Positions 26,250 to 36,201 of a stretch of DNA of 64,000 nucleotides are shown piece by piece. The stretch comes from Paratinospora sagittata (Eukaryota; Streptophyta; Magnoliopsida; Ranunculales; Menispermaceae). Under the pieces are notes generated by a model. The model was given only the letters and a program-made list of their open reading frames with translations, was not told the origin of the DNA and made no database searches. Numbering within the stretch: the stretch's first letter is position 1; every line of letters begins with the position of its first letter. The stretch spans positions 9,118,314 through 9,182,313 of the forward strand of contig CM069598.1 of NCBI GenBank assembly GCA_035771175.1. The letters are read 5' to 3'. The translations under genes and the position numbers were made by a program.

Positions 26250-28152
26250 GAATGGACAAGTTCAAGTATAGAAGAAGTGCTAGAATTAGATTTGTGAAAT
26301 GATAAGGCATGTAATTTTCCCAGTTGACAAGCTGAACAGAAATGTAAACTTTTGTTAGATTTGAGATTCTTATTACAGATGGACAAAACATGGTTCAAAA
26401 TTTTATGAGAAGGGTGATCCAATCTCATATGCCAGACATCACAACTAGATTGTAACGTAGTAGAATCAGAGACAACAACTTGCAAAACATATGCTGAAAG
26501 AGAAATAGTAGCAGAGTTGGCTGGAGAATATTGATGAGGAGAGAAGCAATACAGATCACCTTAGCATGGAATTCAAGAAAGACGTTGTTGGTAATAGTTA
26601 GTTTGGAAACATTGAGCAAATTATTTGTGAAGGAACACAGAATATTTGGAAATCGAAGTTTGGGATGTGAAGGAGAAGATAGAGATTGACCATCATGAGT
26701 AATTGGAATAAAATTGCCATTACCTACGATCAAGGATTGATTAGCTGAGTACTCAAAACGATTGCATAACTGAGTTGGGTCAGTGGTAATATGGTTTGTA
26801 GCACCACCGTCACAGTCAGCGTACCTTAAACCCTAAACCCTAAAAGCAATGAGTAAAAATAGTACTTGGCTCAGTTTTTGCACTTAAATAATTTCTATGG
26901 TTCCTAGGAGAAGGAGATTGAGGTATCTTTTGCGATGATGACGAGTCCGTGTAAGTCATATCTGATTGATAATAACACATTGCTATTGAGAGACCAAACT
27001 TTCCACAAATTTGATAGGTTGGTCAAGAAGTTCTTGACGATCACCATCTCCATGTCCTCTAGACCGTCCACCACTGCTATATGAACCAAAGTAAGATCGA
27101 TTATTAGGGGCTGGTGGACGATGTGGTTTTTGCTCAGAGTTGTTTGTGTTAGCATCATTATTGTTCTGAGAAGAAGTGTAACCTAATTTTTAGAGAGCAA
27201 CATTTGCTGATGGAGAGCCATTTATATTTAATGAATTAGGATATTGTTTAATTGCTGAAGTTTAGTTTCAAAACTGAGTACGGATGCCTGCATTTCGGGC
27301 GATGATAAATCAACTTTTTCTTGGAGTAGAGCAGTAATAGAAAGAAACTCTGCAGGCAGACATGCTAAGGTGCATGAGATTAGATCTGAGGTTGAAAACG
27401 GACCACCAACAATTGCTAGGTTGTCTGCAAACTCCTTCATCGTGGTTAAGTACCGAACCATGGATTGTGAACCTTTGCGAGTTGTTTGGATCTTGCATAT
27501 TTGAATTCTTGCGCGATTATGGGCACCTTACAGTACCTCAATAGCTTTCCATGCTTATTGAAATGTAGTATGGACAATGATCCAGGAGGCCACAGATTCA
27601 GTATTGAGAGTTCAAGAGTCAACCAAGCAACAATTGGTCTCTACTCATCCATTCTTCATATTCTAGATTAACTTCAGTGCTTCCTTCAAGAAACGACAAT
27701 GGACATGGCTTTGTACCTTATAACAAATAGCCCTCCAATTTGTATCCTCTAACGACTGGAAAAATAATGGATTCCCACAGAATAAAGTTTCCTCGGTCCA
27801 GTTTGATAGTCATGCTCTGGTTGAGAGCATGCCCAAATGGTAGAATAATTGATGACAGAGCATGCCCAGACGATGTCATTGTTGAAAGACGGCATTGGAG
27901 CAGAACTGGATGAGCTATTTGTCGTGGCTCAAGCCTTGATACCATATTGAAGTTTAGCATTCAGATAAGAAATTATGAAACTCTGCTCAAAGAAAAAACG
28001 TCGGAGGAAGATTCTATTTATATAGAAAAGACAAATTGTTAGATGAATGGACACTTGTCATCATCTTTTCATACAAGAGACAAACTGTCCATGTCAGGTT
28101 TGTAGCTTATTCATGGCTAAAAGTTTTAAAAAAATCTCTCTTAATACCTCTT
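26250..28152 (-). mobile_element. Old truncated Copia retrotransposon (Copia B)
   Basis: Minus strand. A 5' LTR (27948-28152) with TATA box (28016-28025) is followed by a primer site TGGTATCAAGGC (27947-27934 region). Then come decayed gag pieces (27860-27718 with LDRGNFILWESIIFPVV; 27461-27228), a protease relic (CDGGATNHIT in place of DSGATNHIT, about 26810-26780), and the pre-integrase domain (MRLDHPSHKIL, CSACQLGK, about 26430-26300). It ends at LELVHSD near 26250. Integrase, reverse transcriptase, RNase H and the 3' LTR are absent. Several frameshifts. The younger Copia A is inserted in its 5' LTR; the rest of that LTR continues at 33060-33082. Confidence 0.8.
27948..28152 (-). repeat. 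5' LTR of Copia B, major part
   Basis: Ends ...TTCA on the minus strand, 3 bases before the primer site; contains TATA-like CTATATAAAT. It is interrupted at 28152 by Copia A and resumes at 33060 for about 23 bp, where a likely LTR start TGATAACTTTT is seen on the minus strand. Confidence 0.6.
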
Positions 28153-28349
28153 TGTAGTTTTAGAGAATAAATATGGCTTAATTCATTAATCAGCAGAAAA
28201 ACTTTTAAATAGAGTTACAAAAGCTATCTGAACAGATAGATACAAAGGCTAGAAAATAGGATCTAAAATAATAACCTATCTAACATGTGTTCTTAAGTAT
28301 AAGGTAACAACTTAACAGCCTATGACTAAGTACATGACTTTAATCTACA
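28153..28349 (-). repeat. 3' LTR of Copia A
   Basis: 197 bp. Of the roughly six differences from the 5' LTR, four are T here against C there on the plus strand. Confidence 0.95.
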
Positions 28350-28362
28350 CTCCCCCTCAAGT
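28350..28362 (-). other. Polypurine tract of Copia A
   Basis: Reads AACTTGAGGGGGAG-like purines on the minus strand directly before the 3' LTR. Confidence 0.9.
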
Positions 28363-28377
28363 TGGTGCATAGATATC

Positions 28378-29970
28378 ATACATGCCCAACTTGTTTACAA
28401 GAAAATCAAATGTCGGTTTGAATAAACCCTTCGTTAAGATGTCTGCAGTCTAATCTTCGGACTTCAAGAAAGGAATACAGATGACTCCTGCTTCCAAATT
28501 CTCCTTTATGAAGTGTCGATCAACCTCTATATGCTTGGTCCTGTCGTGTTGTACGGGGTTGTGTGCAATGCTTATTACAGCCTTGTTGTCGCAAAATAGC
28601 TTAATAGGTAGATTGGCTTCCAGTTTCAGCTCCTTGAGAACTCGTTTTATTCATAGAATCTCGCAGACTCCATTAGCCATCGCCCTGTACTCGGCCTCTG
28701 CGCTGCTCCGAGCAACCACACTCTGTTTTTTACTCCTTCAGGTTACCAAGTTTCCCCATACGTAGGTGCAATATCCCGAAGTCGACTTTCTGTCCGTGAT
28801 GGAACCAGCCCAATCTGCGTCCGTGAAGGCTTCGATGCTCCTATTATCTCCTTTGTTGAAAAGAAGACCTTTACCAGGACTGCTCTTCAAATACCTCAGA
28901 ATCCGATAGGCAGCCTCAAGGTGTTCTTCATAAGGGCGATGCATGAACTGACTCACCATGCTCACAGCGAATGCAATATCAGGCCGTGTGTGGGAGAGGT
29001 AAATGAGTTTCCCAACAAGCCGCTAGTATTGTTGAATATCCACCAGGTTTCCTTGGTTGACATTACGAAGCTTTTTGTTCGGATCGATAGGAGTATCTAT
29101 AGGACGACAACCACTCATTCCTGAGTCCTTCAAGAGATCCATAATGTACTTCCGTTGAGAAACAATAATTCCCTGTTTAGTCCGTGCAACCTCCATAGCC
29201 AAAAAATACTTCATCTCTCCTAGATCTTTGATCTCAAACACTTTGGAGAGTTTGTTCTTCATTGCTTCCAATTCTTCTTGGTCATTTCAGGTGAGAAGTA
29301 TATCATCGACGTAGACAATCAAGACTGCAATCTTTCCACCGCTGGAGTAGCGAGTGAACAAAGTATGGTCTGATTGTGCTTGAGAATAGCCCTGTTTCTT
29401 CACCACTTGTGTGAACCTTTCAAACCACGCGCGCGGTGACTGTTTGAGTCCGTGCAACGCCTTCTCCAATCTGCACACTTTGGCTCCGAACTTGTGTTCG
29501 AAACCTGGCGGTGGAAGCATGTAGACTTCTTCCTCCAATCTGCCATTCAAAAACGCATTTTTCACGTCGAACTGCCGTAAAGGCCAGCCTAAATTCACTG
29601 CAATAGACAACAAAATTCGAACGGTGTTAAGTTTGGCTACCGGAGCAAAAGTCTCGGTGTAGTCAATGTCATAGGTTTGTGTAAACCCCTTGGCAACCAG
29701 TCGAGCTTTGTGTCTCTTAAGTGTTCCATTGACGTTGAACTTTGGTGTGAAAACCCATTTGCAGCCAACTGTGGGAGTGTCTTTTGGAAGCTCTTCAAGT
29801 TTCCATGTCTGATTTCTCTCAAGAGCACTCATCTCCTCAAGAACAGCCTTTCTCCACTCCGGAACATTTGTTATTTGGAATCTGAACATTCGAGACATTT
29901 GTTGTAAAAGTAGCAAACGAAGATGAGAGTTTTGAGTTAGATACAAACTGAGATATAGGATATTTGACAC
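28378..29970 (-). pseudogene. Copia A reverse transcriptase and RNase H (broken)
   Basis: Reverse transcriptase motifs: KARLVAKGFTQ, FDVKNAFLNG, LKQSPRAWF and the catalytic IVYVDDILLT. The frame is then cut by a stop at about 29288 but continues as the connection region (IKDLGEMKYFL) and RNase H (DADWAGSITDRKSTSGYC, SSAEAEYRAMA, HIEVDRHFI, ADILTK). In-frame stops replace expected Trp or Gln codons near 29022, 28737, 28656 and 28453. Otherwise near full length. Confidence 0.88.
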
Positions 29971-31400
29971 ACGACCTTTTTTCTTTTCTAAGGGCTATTG
30001 GCAGATCAAACTCAGGATTAGAAGGGTCATAAGACTTACCAATTTTATTTTCCAGCCTTGGTTCAGATTCTTGATGAGGCAAGGGTGCAGTAGCTTCAAT
30101 TCGTCGATGAGTGAACTTCTTTTCACATATTTGCCCAAATTGTTTTCTATTCTGATCGTTGCATTCTTTTTCCAGTGGCCGTTGAGATTCAATATGTTCA
30201 TGTGGAGTTTTTCCAAGGTCAGGAATATCCAAATTTCCTAGACTTAAGGAAGTGTCACTTTGGTTAACTAACTCTAGATTTTCTCTCACATTTATCTCTT
30301 CAACTTGCCTTATCTTTTCATTTCCTCTATTAGAATCAAATCCTAGAAAATCTAAATCTAGATCTAATAAGATATCACAGTTTTTGTTATTCGCAATGTT
30401 CCTGAGATTGTGATGAGGATTAAACCTATTATTTGGTATTCCTAGATTTGCCAAATTCGAATCTTTAACCGAGTTCTCCCCCTGAAGATGAGGATTAAAA
30501 AAATGAATATTTTCAAAGAATTTAACATCCATTGTGACAAACATTTTTTTAAAAACCGGGTCAAAACACTTATACCCTTTTTTATTAGGAGCAATCCCAA
30601 CAAACACACATTTTCGGGCTTTGGGGTCAAGTTTACTAGCATTCCTAATAGGATTCCTAATAAATACAGCGCATCCGAATATTTTCAAGGACATAGTATT
30701 AAACAACCGAGATTGTGGAAATAGATTTTGAAGACAAGTGATTGGTGTTTGAAACTTTAAGATTTTAGATGGCAATCTATTCATCAGATAAGTGGCATGC
30801 AAAATAGCCTTTCCCCACAGATATTTAGGAACCTTATTAGAGAAAAGTAAAGCACGACTTATCTCAAGAAGGTGTTTGTTCTTCCTCTCGGCAATGTCGT
30901 TCTGTTGAGGAGTGTCGTTACAAGAACTCTGTTCAACAATTCCTTTTTCATCAAAAAATCTTCCTAAGACTTGAGAAAAGTATTCACGACCATTATCACT
31001 TTTTAGAATCTGTATACTCGTGTGAAATTGATTTTGAACCATATGATAAAATTTTTTGAAAACAGTTTCCACTTCAGACTTTTCGTTGAGTAAATAAACC
31101 CAACTAACTCTAGTGTGATCATCGATTAGAGTAATAAACCAACGTTTTCCATGACAAGTAGACACTTTTGAAGGACCCCAAAGGTCATTGTGTACTAGTG
31201 CAAAAGGTTTTGAAGGTGTATAAACACGTGGAGGATATGTACTGCGATGATGCTTGGATAACACACAGATTTCACACTGAAAAGAAGATGGATTTTTATT
31301 GCGAAATAAAACAGGAAATAATTGTTTTAAATAATGAAAATTTGCATGACCTAGTCTAAAATGCCATAAATAAATCTCATCATTACTGAAATCAGAAGCA
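29837..31400 (-). pseudogene. Copia A integrase
   Basis: A zinc-binding HHCC region (HFRLGHANFH, CEIC) is followed by the catalytic core: Asp in ALVHNDLWGP, Asp in LKSDNGREY and Glu in DIAERKN, the D,D-35-E triad. The C-terminal region (YLWGKAILHATYLMNRLPS, KCVFVGI) fits Copia integrases. The core is one long open frame. Reverse transcriptase follows on the same strand after a frame change. Confidence 0.88.
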
Positions 31401-31720
31401 ATTTTCAGGCAAGTATTCCGTCGACCTATTTATTCAAGTGCGTTCCCTCATCTAGAAAGTAAAGGCCATCACACTCCCTAGCACTGCCAATCATCGTCCC
31501 CGAGCCCAGATCCTGAAATTCACAGTAGGAGGAGAGAAAAGTGGCAGAACAATTAAGAGTCGATGTTAGTTTACTGATAGAGATAAGATTACAAGATAAT
31601 TTAGGCACATGTAGGACATTAGACAAGGTCAGCACATCAGAAAGTTTTATATCGCATATACCAGCAATAGCAGAAAAGGAACCATCTGCTATTCTAACTT
31701 TGCGATTTCCTGCACAAGGT

Positions 31721-32734
31721 TTATATGAGAAGAAAAAGACTGGAACAACTAGTCATGTGGTCGGAGGCCCCTGAATCAATAATCCAGGTGGTCTTAGGTT
31801 GGGAACAAACAAAGGATGACACGGACTTAGGATTACCATTTTGGACAAAGGAACAAGAAGGTTTATCCTGAGACGATTGTAATAGATTCAACAATTGCTC
31901 TATTTGTTCCTTCGTGAATGGAGACTGCTCGGAGTTGATGTGATGCTCTTGAGGAAGTTCAGCCACAGTTTGAAGAGCTCGCTCAGGACGAGGCGGCTTC
32001 CCATGTATTTTCCAGCAAGTCTCACGAGTTTGCCAGAATTTTTTGTAGAAGTCACACCAAGGCTTCTTTTTCTTGTCACCACCAGACTCAGCCCCTTTGA
32101 CAAACAATGCAGACGTATCGAAGCTGGAATCTGTTGTAGAAGGGTCATTGTTGTACATAATCTTCCTGTGACTTTCCTCCAAACGAATCTTAGAAAACAC
32201 CTCTCGAATGGAAAGAAGAGGACGGCGGCCGAGAATTCTTCCCTTGACATCATCCAGGTTACGCTAAATCCCGGCAAGCAGCATGAAGACGCGATCGTTC
32301 TCTTCACGCTTCTTCTGTCGGAGAAAATCAACTTGGCTCTCCCACACATCATCATGACATTGATCCAGTTCTTGCCACCACTCCACCATCTCATTATAGT
32401 AGCTTGTGACATCACGATTTCCTTGCTTGGATTGCCACAGTCGAGTCTTCAACTCGAAGATCTGTGAAGAATTCTCCAAGTCAGAGTAAGTTTCACGAAC
32501 AGAGTCTCATACCTCCTTAGCAGACTTCATAAATAGATGAGGCTTTGCAATTGAGGCATCCATGGAATTGAGCAACCATGCCGTAACTAGGGAGTTCTCT
32601 GAACGCCATAATCTGTAACCAGAATCTGTTGCCTCCGGCTCCTTGGTTTCTCTTGTTAAATAGCCCAATTTTCCCCTACCATCAATGGCAAGCTTCACGG
32701 ACTGACCATTCAATCTATGCACAGTGACTTGCAT
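31721..32734 (-). pseudogene. Copia A gag and protease start (broken)
   Basis: Pieces in order: a retrotransposon gag start (KPHLFMKSAKEV, with LVTAWLLNSM), the UBN2-like capsid region (LKTRLWQSKQGNRDVTSYYN), a zinc-knuckle region, and the protease motif WIIDSGASDHMT. The knuckle reads CDFYKKFWQTRETC: the second Cys is Tyr and the His is Gln, so zinc could not be bound normally. A stop and at least one frameshift (about 32500 and 32270) separate the pieces. Confidence 0.85.
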
Positions 32735-32850
32735 AAACTAATGAACAGACTCACTGGTAGGTGCAGGAGTGGAGCGAAGGGTAGAGATGGCTCCAAAGTT
32801 TGACTAGTTAGCCATAGAAAAAAAAAACTAGGGTTTCTAGGAGAATTTTA

Positions 32851-32862
32851 GCTCTGATACCA
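32851..32862 (-). other. Primer binding site, initiator tRNA-Met type
   Basis: Reads TGGTATCAGAGC on the minus strand immediately after the 5' LTR. Confidence 0.95.
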
Positions 32863-33059
32863 TGTAGTTTTAGAGAATAAAAATGGCTTAATTCATTAAT
32901 CAGCAGAAAGACTTTTAAATAGAGTTACAAAAGCTATCTGAACAGATAGATACAAAGGCTAGAAAATAGGATCTAAAATAACAACCTATCTAACATGCGT
33001 TCCTAAGTATAAGGTAACAACCTAACAGCCTATGACTAAGTACATGACTTTAATCTACA
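32863..33059 (-). repeat. 5' LTR of Copia A
   Basis: 197 bp, followed inward by the initiator tRNA-Met primer site. Confidence 0.95.
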
Positions 33060-33082
33060 CTCTTAATTTTTAAAAGTTATCA
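33060..33082 (-). repeat. Remaining start of the Copia B 5' LTR
   Basis: Short piece separated from 27948-28152 by the Copia A insertion; the boundary at 33082 is inferred from a TGATAAC start on the minus strand. Confidence 0.4.
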
Positions 33083-34451
33083 ATTATACCCTTAATTACG
33101 CTCAAATCACCCAAATCTCTAAATTAGCGCCAAATCGCATTTCCTCGGCAAATCCTTTTGCTTCCCCTAGATATCTCTTCTTCGATTCTCAGTTGTAGTT
33201 GCTGAAACAATGACCGATTTAAAAGGGCATTTTAGCTTCTCTACCCTTCAACAGCTTGGTTTGGAAAGTAAGGTTTCTGGGAGAAATTTATATGGATATG
33301 GAATTGGGTTTGTGAAATTGCATTTTGAACTAGGTTTCGTTCTAGAAAAGATAAGCCATTACAGGTACGATTTTGGAAGAAAATTTTGGAAAAATTGCTT
33401 ATGGTTAGCATAGAAGTCGGAGAACTAGCAAGAGTGATAAAGATTATGGGTTGTCTTTAAAGCAAGCTTGCCTTAAACTAAAACGGGCACAAGAAACAAT
33501 AAAAAACTTCAATTTAATAAACCAATTGCCAGCATGGGCTTGACAAAAATAATAAAGAAATGTTTGGATATCTTGATTTTCAAGCTCTTTACTTGTGGAG
33601 ACTCATCTTCAGACCAAAAAAAAAAACTTTGGGAAGACGCATCTCTTTCAATGTTTTTGGATAGCGTGTTTATTAAAACAAAGATGAATTTTAATCCGAT
33701 TTGAACTATGAACATTATTGAATGATAATTTATTAAAACATTACTTTGTTCTAGAATAGAAGATTATTTTTTTACAAATTGTACAGTAATATTTACATAA
33801 TTTTTATAATTGTATTAGATTGCATTTTTTTTCTATTTATAGGTTTTATATTTTTGTGTTATATATAATAGTTCATGTATATATTTTGAAGAATGGTCTA
33901 AAAAAAATAATAAATTGTTAAATAATAAATTTTTTTCATATCATCAAGATTTGTCTAAAAAAAAATTTTAGGACATTCAAAAAAAAATTTACAACCCTGT
34001 ACTTAGTTGTCCTAATGGGATGAGTAGGAGAAAAGCAAAAATTGAAACACCACACTATTTTTTTCTCTTCTTTTGGTAAGTACAAAGAGACCAATATATA
34101 GGTCAAATAACACCCTTGATCAAAAGAAAACTTGAATCCCTCAATCTATCCTAAGACAATTATAAACCATATAAATCCTCACATATATACCAGCAACTAA
34201 ATAGAAAATGGTCTGCTTCAGGTGGGATTTGAAATCAAATTTGAACACTCAACTAGTAGTTCCTTCAGAACACCACATTATTTTACAGCAAACAAATAGC
34301 ACAAGTACATATGTGTATTTAAATGCTGAAACATTGATCCATCAGAAACCCAATAATATTCATACCAAACTCCACATCCAAAGCCAATCAACTCCTATAT
34401 ATCATATATTCCATAGTGAATAAAGAAAAGATGATGATCAATAAATTTCTT
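33083..34451. other. Intergenic between Copia A/B and the R3-MYB gene
   Basis: Includes a short open frame at 33210-33413 (+), beginning MTDLKGHFSF, with no recognisable similarity. The remainder is AT-rich with several A and T runs. The R3-MYB 3' flank lies at its right end. Confidence 0.4.
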
Positions 34452-34941
34452 TTAATCACTTGTTGAGTATCTTGAAGTCCAATACTTCTCAATCTCTTCT
34501 GCTGTTCTTCCAGGTATTCTCCCAGCAATCAAAGACCATCTGATCATAAGAATTAAGTCTATTAAGTTAAATTAATGCAGCTTCAAACTTGCAAAACAGA
34601 CTGCAAAAAAAAATAAAAAATTAATCAAACACCAAATTAAGCAAAACCTCTCTCCAAGTAGTTTATACATCCTAGTAATCAGTGTTTCCTCGTCTTCAGA
34701 GAATTCCACCTTGGAGTCTCTACTGGTTGCATCTGAAACAACATTTCAATATATATCAGAAAAGGATCCAAGCTATATACAAAATTGAGAGCTAGGAAGA
34801 TTTAAATTTTTAAAGGGCACTTCTGATTCTCTACTTCAAGAAAATCAAGATCAAAATTGCAAGGCCCAAATGCATAATTTCTAGATGGGTACCTCGAGAA
34901 TCTGCAGCATTATCTTCAGAAGAGAGGTCTAAATCAGCCAT
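34452..34941 (-). CDS. Single-repeat R3-MYB, CAPRICE/ETC-like repressor
   Basis: Small nuclear protein expected to compete with R2R3-MYBs for bHLH partners, repressing trichome, root-hair or anthocyanin programmes. Three exons: 34941-34893, 34732-34648 and 34539-34452 (49, 85, 88 nt; GT-AG; sum 222 nt, in frame) give 73 residues, typical of the family. Residues 1-30 are acidic and Ser-rich (MADLDLSSED start). A single MYB repeat follows, about residues 32-69, with RWSLIAGRIPGRTAEEIEKYW, and ends RYSTSD. Instead of two MYB repeats or an activation domain there is only R3. The bHLH-contact motif [DE]Lx2[RK]x3Lx6Lx3R is complete except for its first residue, which is Thr (TLITRMYKLLGERWSLIAGR). 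Exons are too short for simple frame searches. Confidence 0.92.
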
Positions 34942-35317
34942 TTGTCAGGCGTTCTAGGTGTGTTTATGGCAAATGTCAAGTAATACTTAATAGTTGCAAA
35001 AAAAAAAGTAATATTCATTAGGTTTTAATAAGGTACTAGAGAGAAGAATGGACAGTTAGACTGGTAGTTGGAAAGAAGGCATGTGGTCCAATGGGTAGCT
35101 GGAAGCAGATTTGGGGTAATGCTCACATGGTTTGAAAAGAGATACTGTTGCACTATTTCTACAAAAGACAAGATGCTTAAGGACATCTATGGATATGGAA
35201 AGTTGAAAAAGGGAAGAAAAAGTTTCCTCAAGCATGCCAGCCATGACATTTTGTAGGACAGCTATGGATTAAATTTGGGATAAAACCTATTACCATGAAT
35301 ATTGAGTGCATGTGCCC

Positions 35318-35445
35318 GGGTGAGCTCAACTGGCTCAATGACCGCAACGCTCTGACGAAGAATAAAGTTTAAGTCACACCAGTGGCCTTGAATGGTAGGG
35401 TAGGCATCTCATATGCGCCCGGTCTTGTTCAATATTTATTTTATT
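35318..35445 (+). mobile_element. Possible tRNA-derived SINE head
   Basis: GGTGAGCTCAACTGGCTC (about 35319-35336) resembles a pol III A box, and AAGTTTAAGTCACACC (about 35366-35381) a decayed B box, 40 bp apart, followed by T-rich sequence. No target duplication found. Confidence 0.35.
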
Positions 35446-36168
35446 TTTTACTATATATTTTTTATTTTGGTTTTATCACTTTAAGAACTTAATTTTAATA
35501 TTTTTTATTAATTATTTTAAATATATTCACAAATCGGAAGAGTCTAGAAGAGTGCAATTAATATTTAATTTTTTTAAATTTCTTTATTTCAAAATTTAGT
35601 TTTTTAATAAATAATAAGTAAATTATGAATTTGGTTATGGACATATTGTATAGCATGGGGCGACTAACGCAAGGTCTCATACTACAATACAGACTCTCTG
35701 ATTTTACCTTTTTGCAAGTTCTCATAAGTCATAAAGACTAAATCTTGGATCTTTGCACAACATTATTCTGCTATTAATGACGACACATTGACAATGTTAA
35801 ACAATAAAATTTTGCATAAATTAGGGTACAACTAAATAATTCAATTATATATTTTTTTGCATGTCCTACCCACAATCTTAGGTAAGTTTTTTGCGCGTCT
35901 GCGTCATTGAAAAAAGTGAAAATAATGCACACATTCAGCTTTGTGAGCTTTGTAGGCTTTACAATTTAGCCTGAGTTGGTTTTGTCAAAAGTTGTCACCT
36001 TGAAATTTCATTGATCTTAAACAAAGGGCACAAATGATAAATGAAAAAAATAAACTTTTGTAAATATAACATCACAGGTATAATAACAAGAGCTTATCCT
36101 CCTTGTCCCCCCAACAATAGCTCACTGGACAAAATCACTAACTACAACAAGACCAGAAGCAGTGAGAG

Positions 36169-36173
<5 letters not shown>

Positions 36174-36200
<27 letters not shown>

Positions 36201-36201
36201 G
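36174..36201. repeat. (GA)n microsatellite
   Basis: Perfect GA run directly after the SPT2 stop codon (on the transcribed strand, (CT)n at the start of the 3' untranslated region). Confidence 0.9.

Larger units (their letters stand above)
28153..33059 (-). mobile_element. Copia retrotransposon with intact ends (Copia A)
   Basis: 4907 bp. Two 197-bp LTRs, 28153-28349 (3') and 32863-33059 (5'), both TG...CA on the minus strand, differ at about six positions by eye (about 3%). A perfect 5-bp target duplication, CTCTT, lies at 28148-28152 and 33060-33064. The primer site TGGTATCAGAGC (32862-32851) matches initiator tRNA-Met, and a polypurine tract CTTGAGGGGGAG directly precedes the 3' LTR. The order gag, protease, integrase, reverse transcriptase, RNase H is that of Copia. 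The coding region has frameshifts and several stops, so it cannot make its own proteins. Confidence 0.96.
34942..36201. other. Intergenic, R3-MYB upstream and SPT2 3' flank
   Basis: Mostly AT-rich. A possible SINE is annotated separately at 35318-35445, and a GA microsatellite abuts the SPT2 stop. No other gene visible. Confidence 0.5.

Noticed and set aside
25821..26297. Plus-strand 158-residue frame
   Set aside because: Antisense to the Copia B and unknown segment; Ser-rich shadow frame.
25844..26485. A single 213-residue minus-strand gene
   Set aside because: It is a composite: Copia pre-integrase, an unknown segment, and an antisense reading of the LINE end.
31895..32467. Plus-strand 190-residue frame in Copia A
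   Set aside because: Antisense shadow of gag.
33210..33413. Small plus-strand gene (MTDLKGHFSF...)
   Set aside because: No similarity, no TATA or splice support, next to transposon remains.
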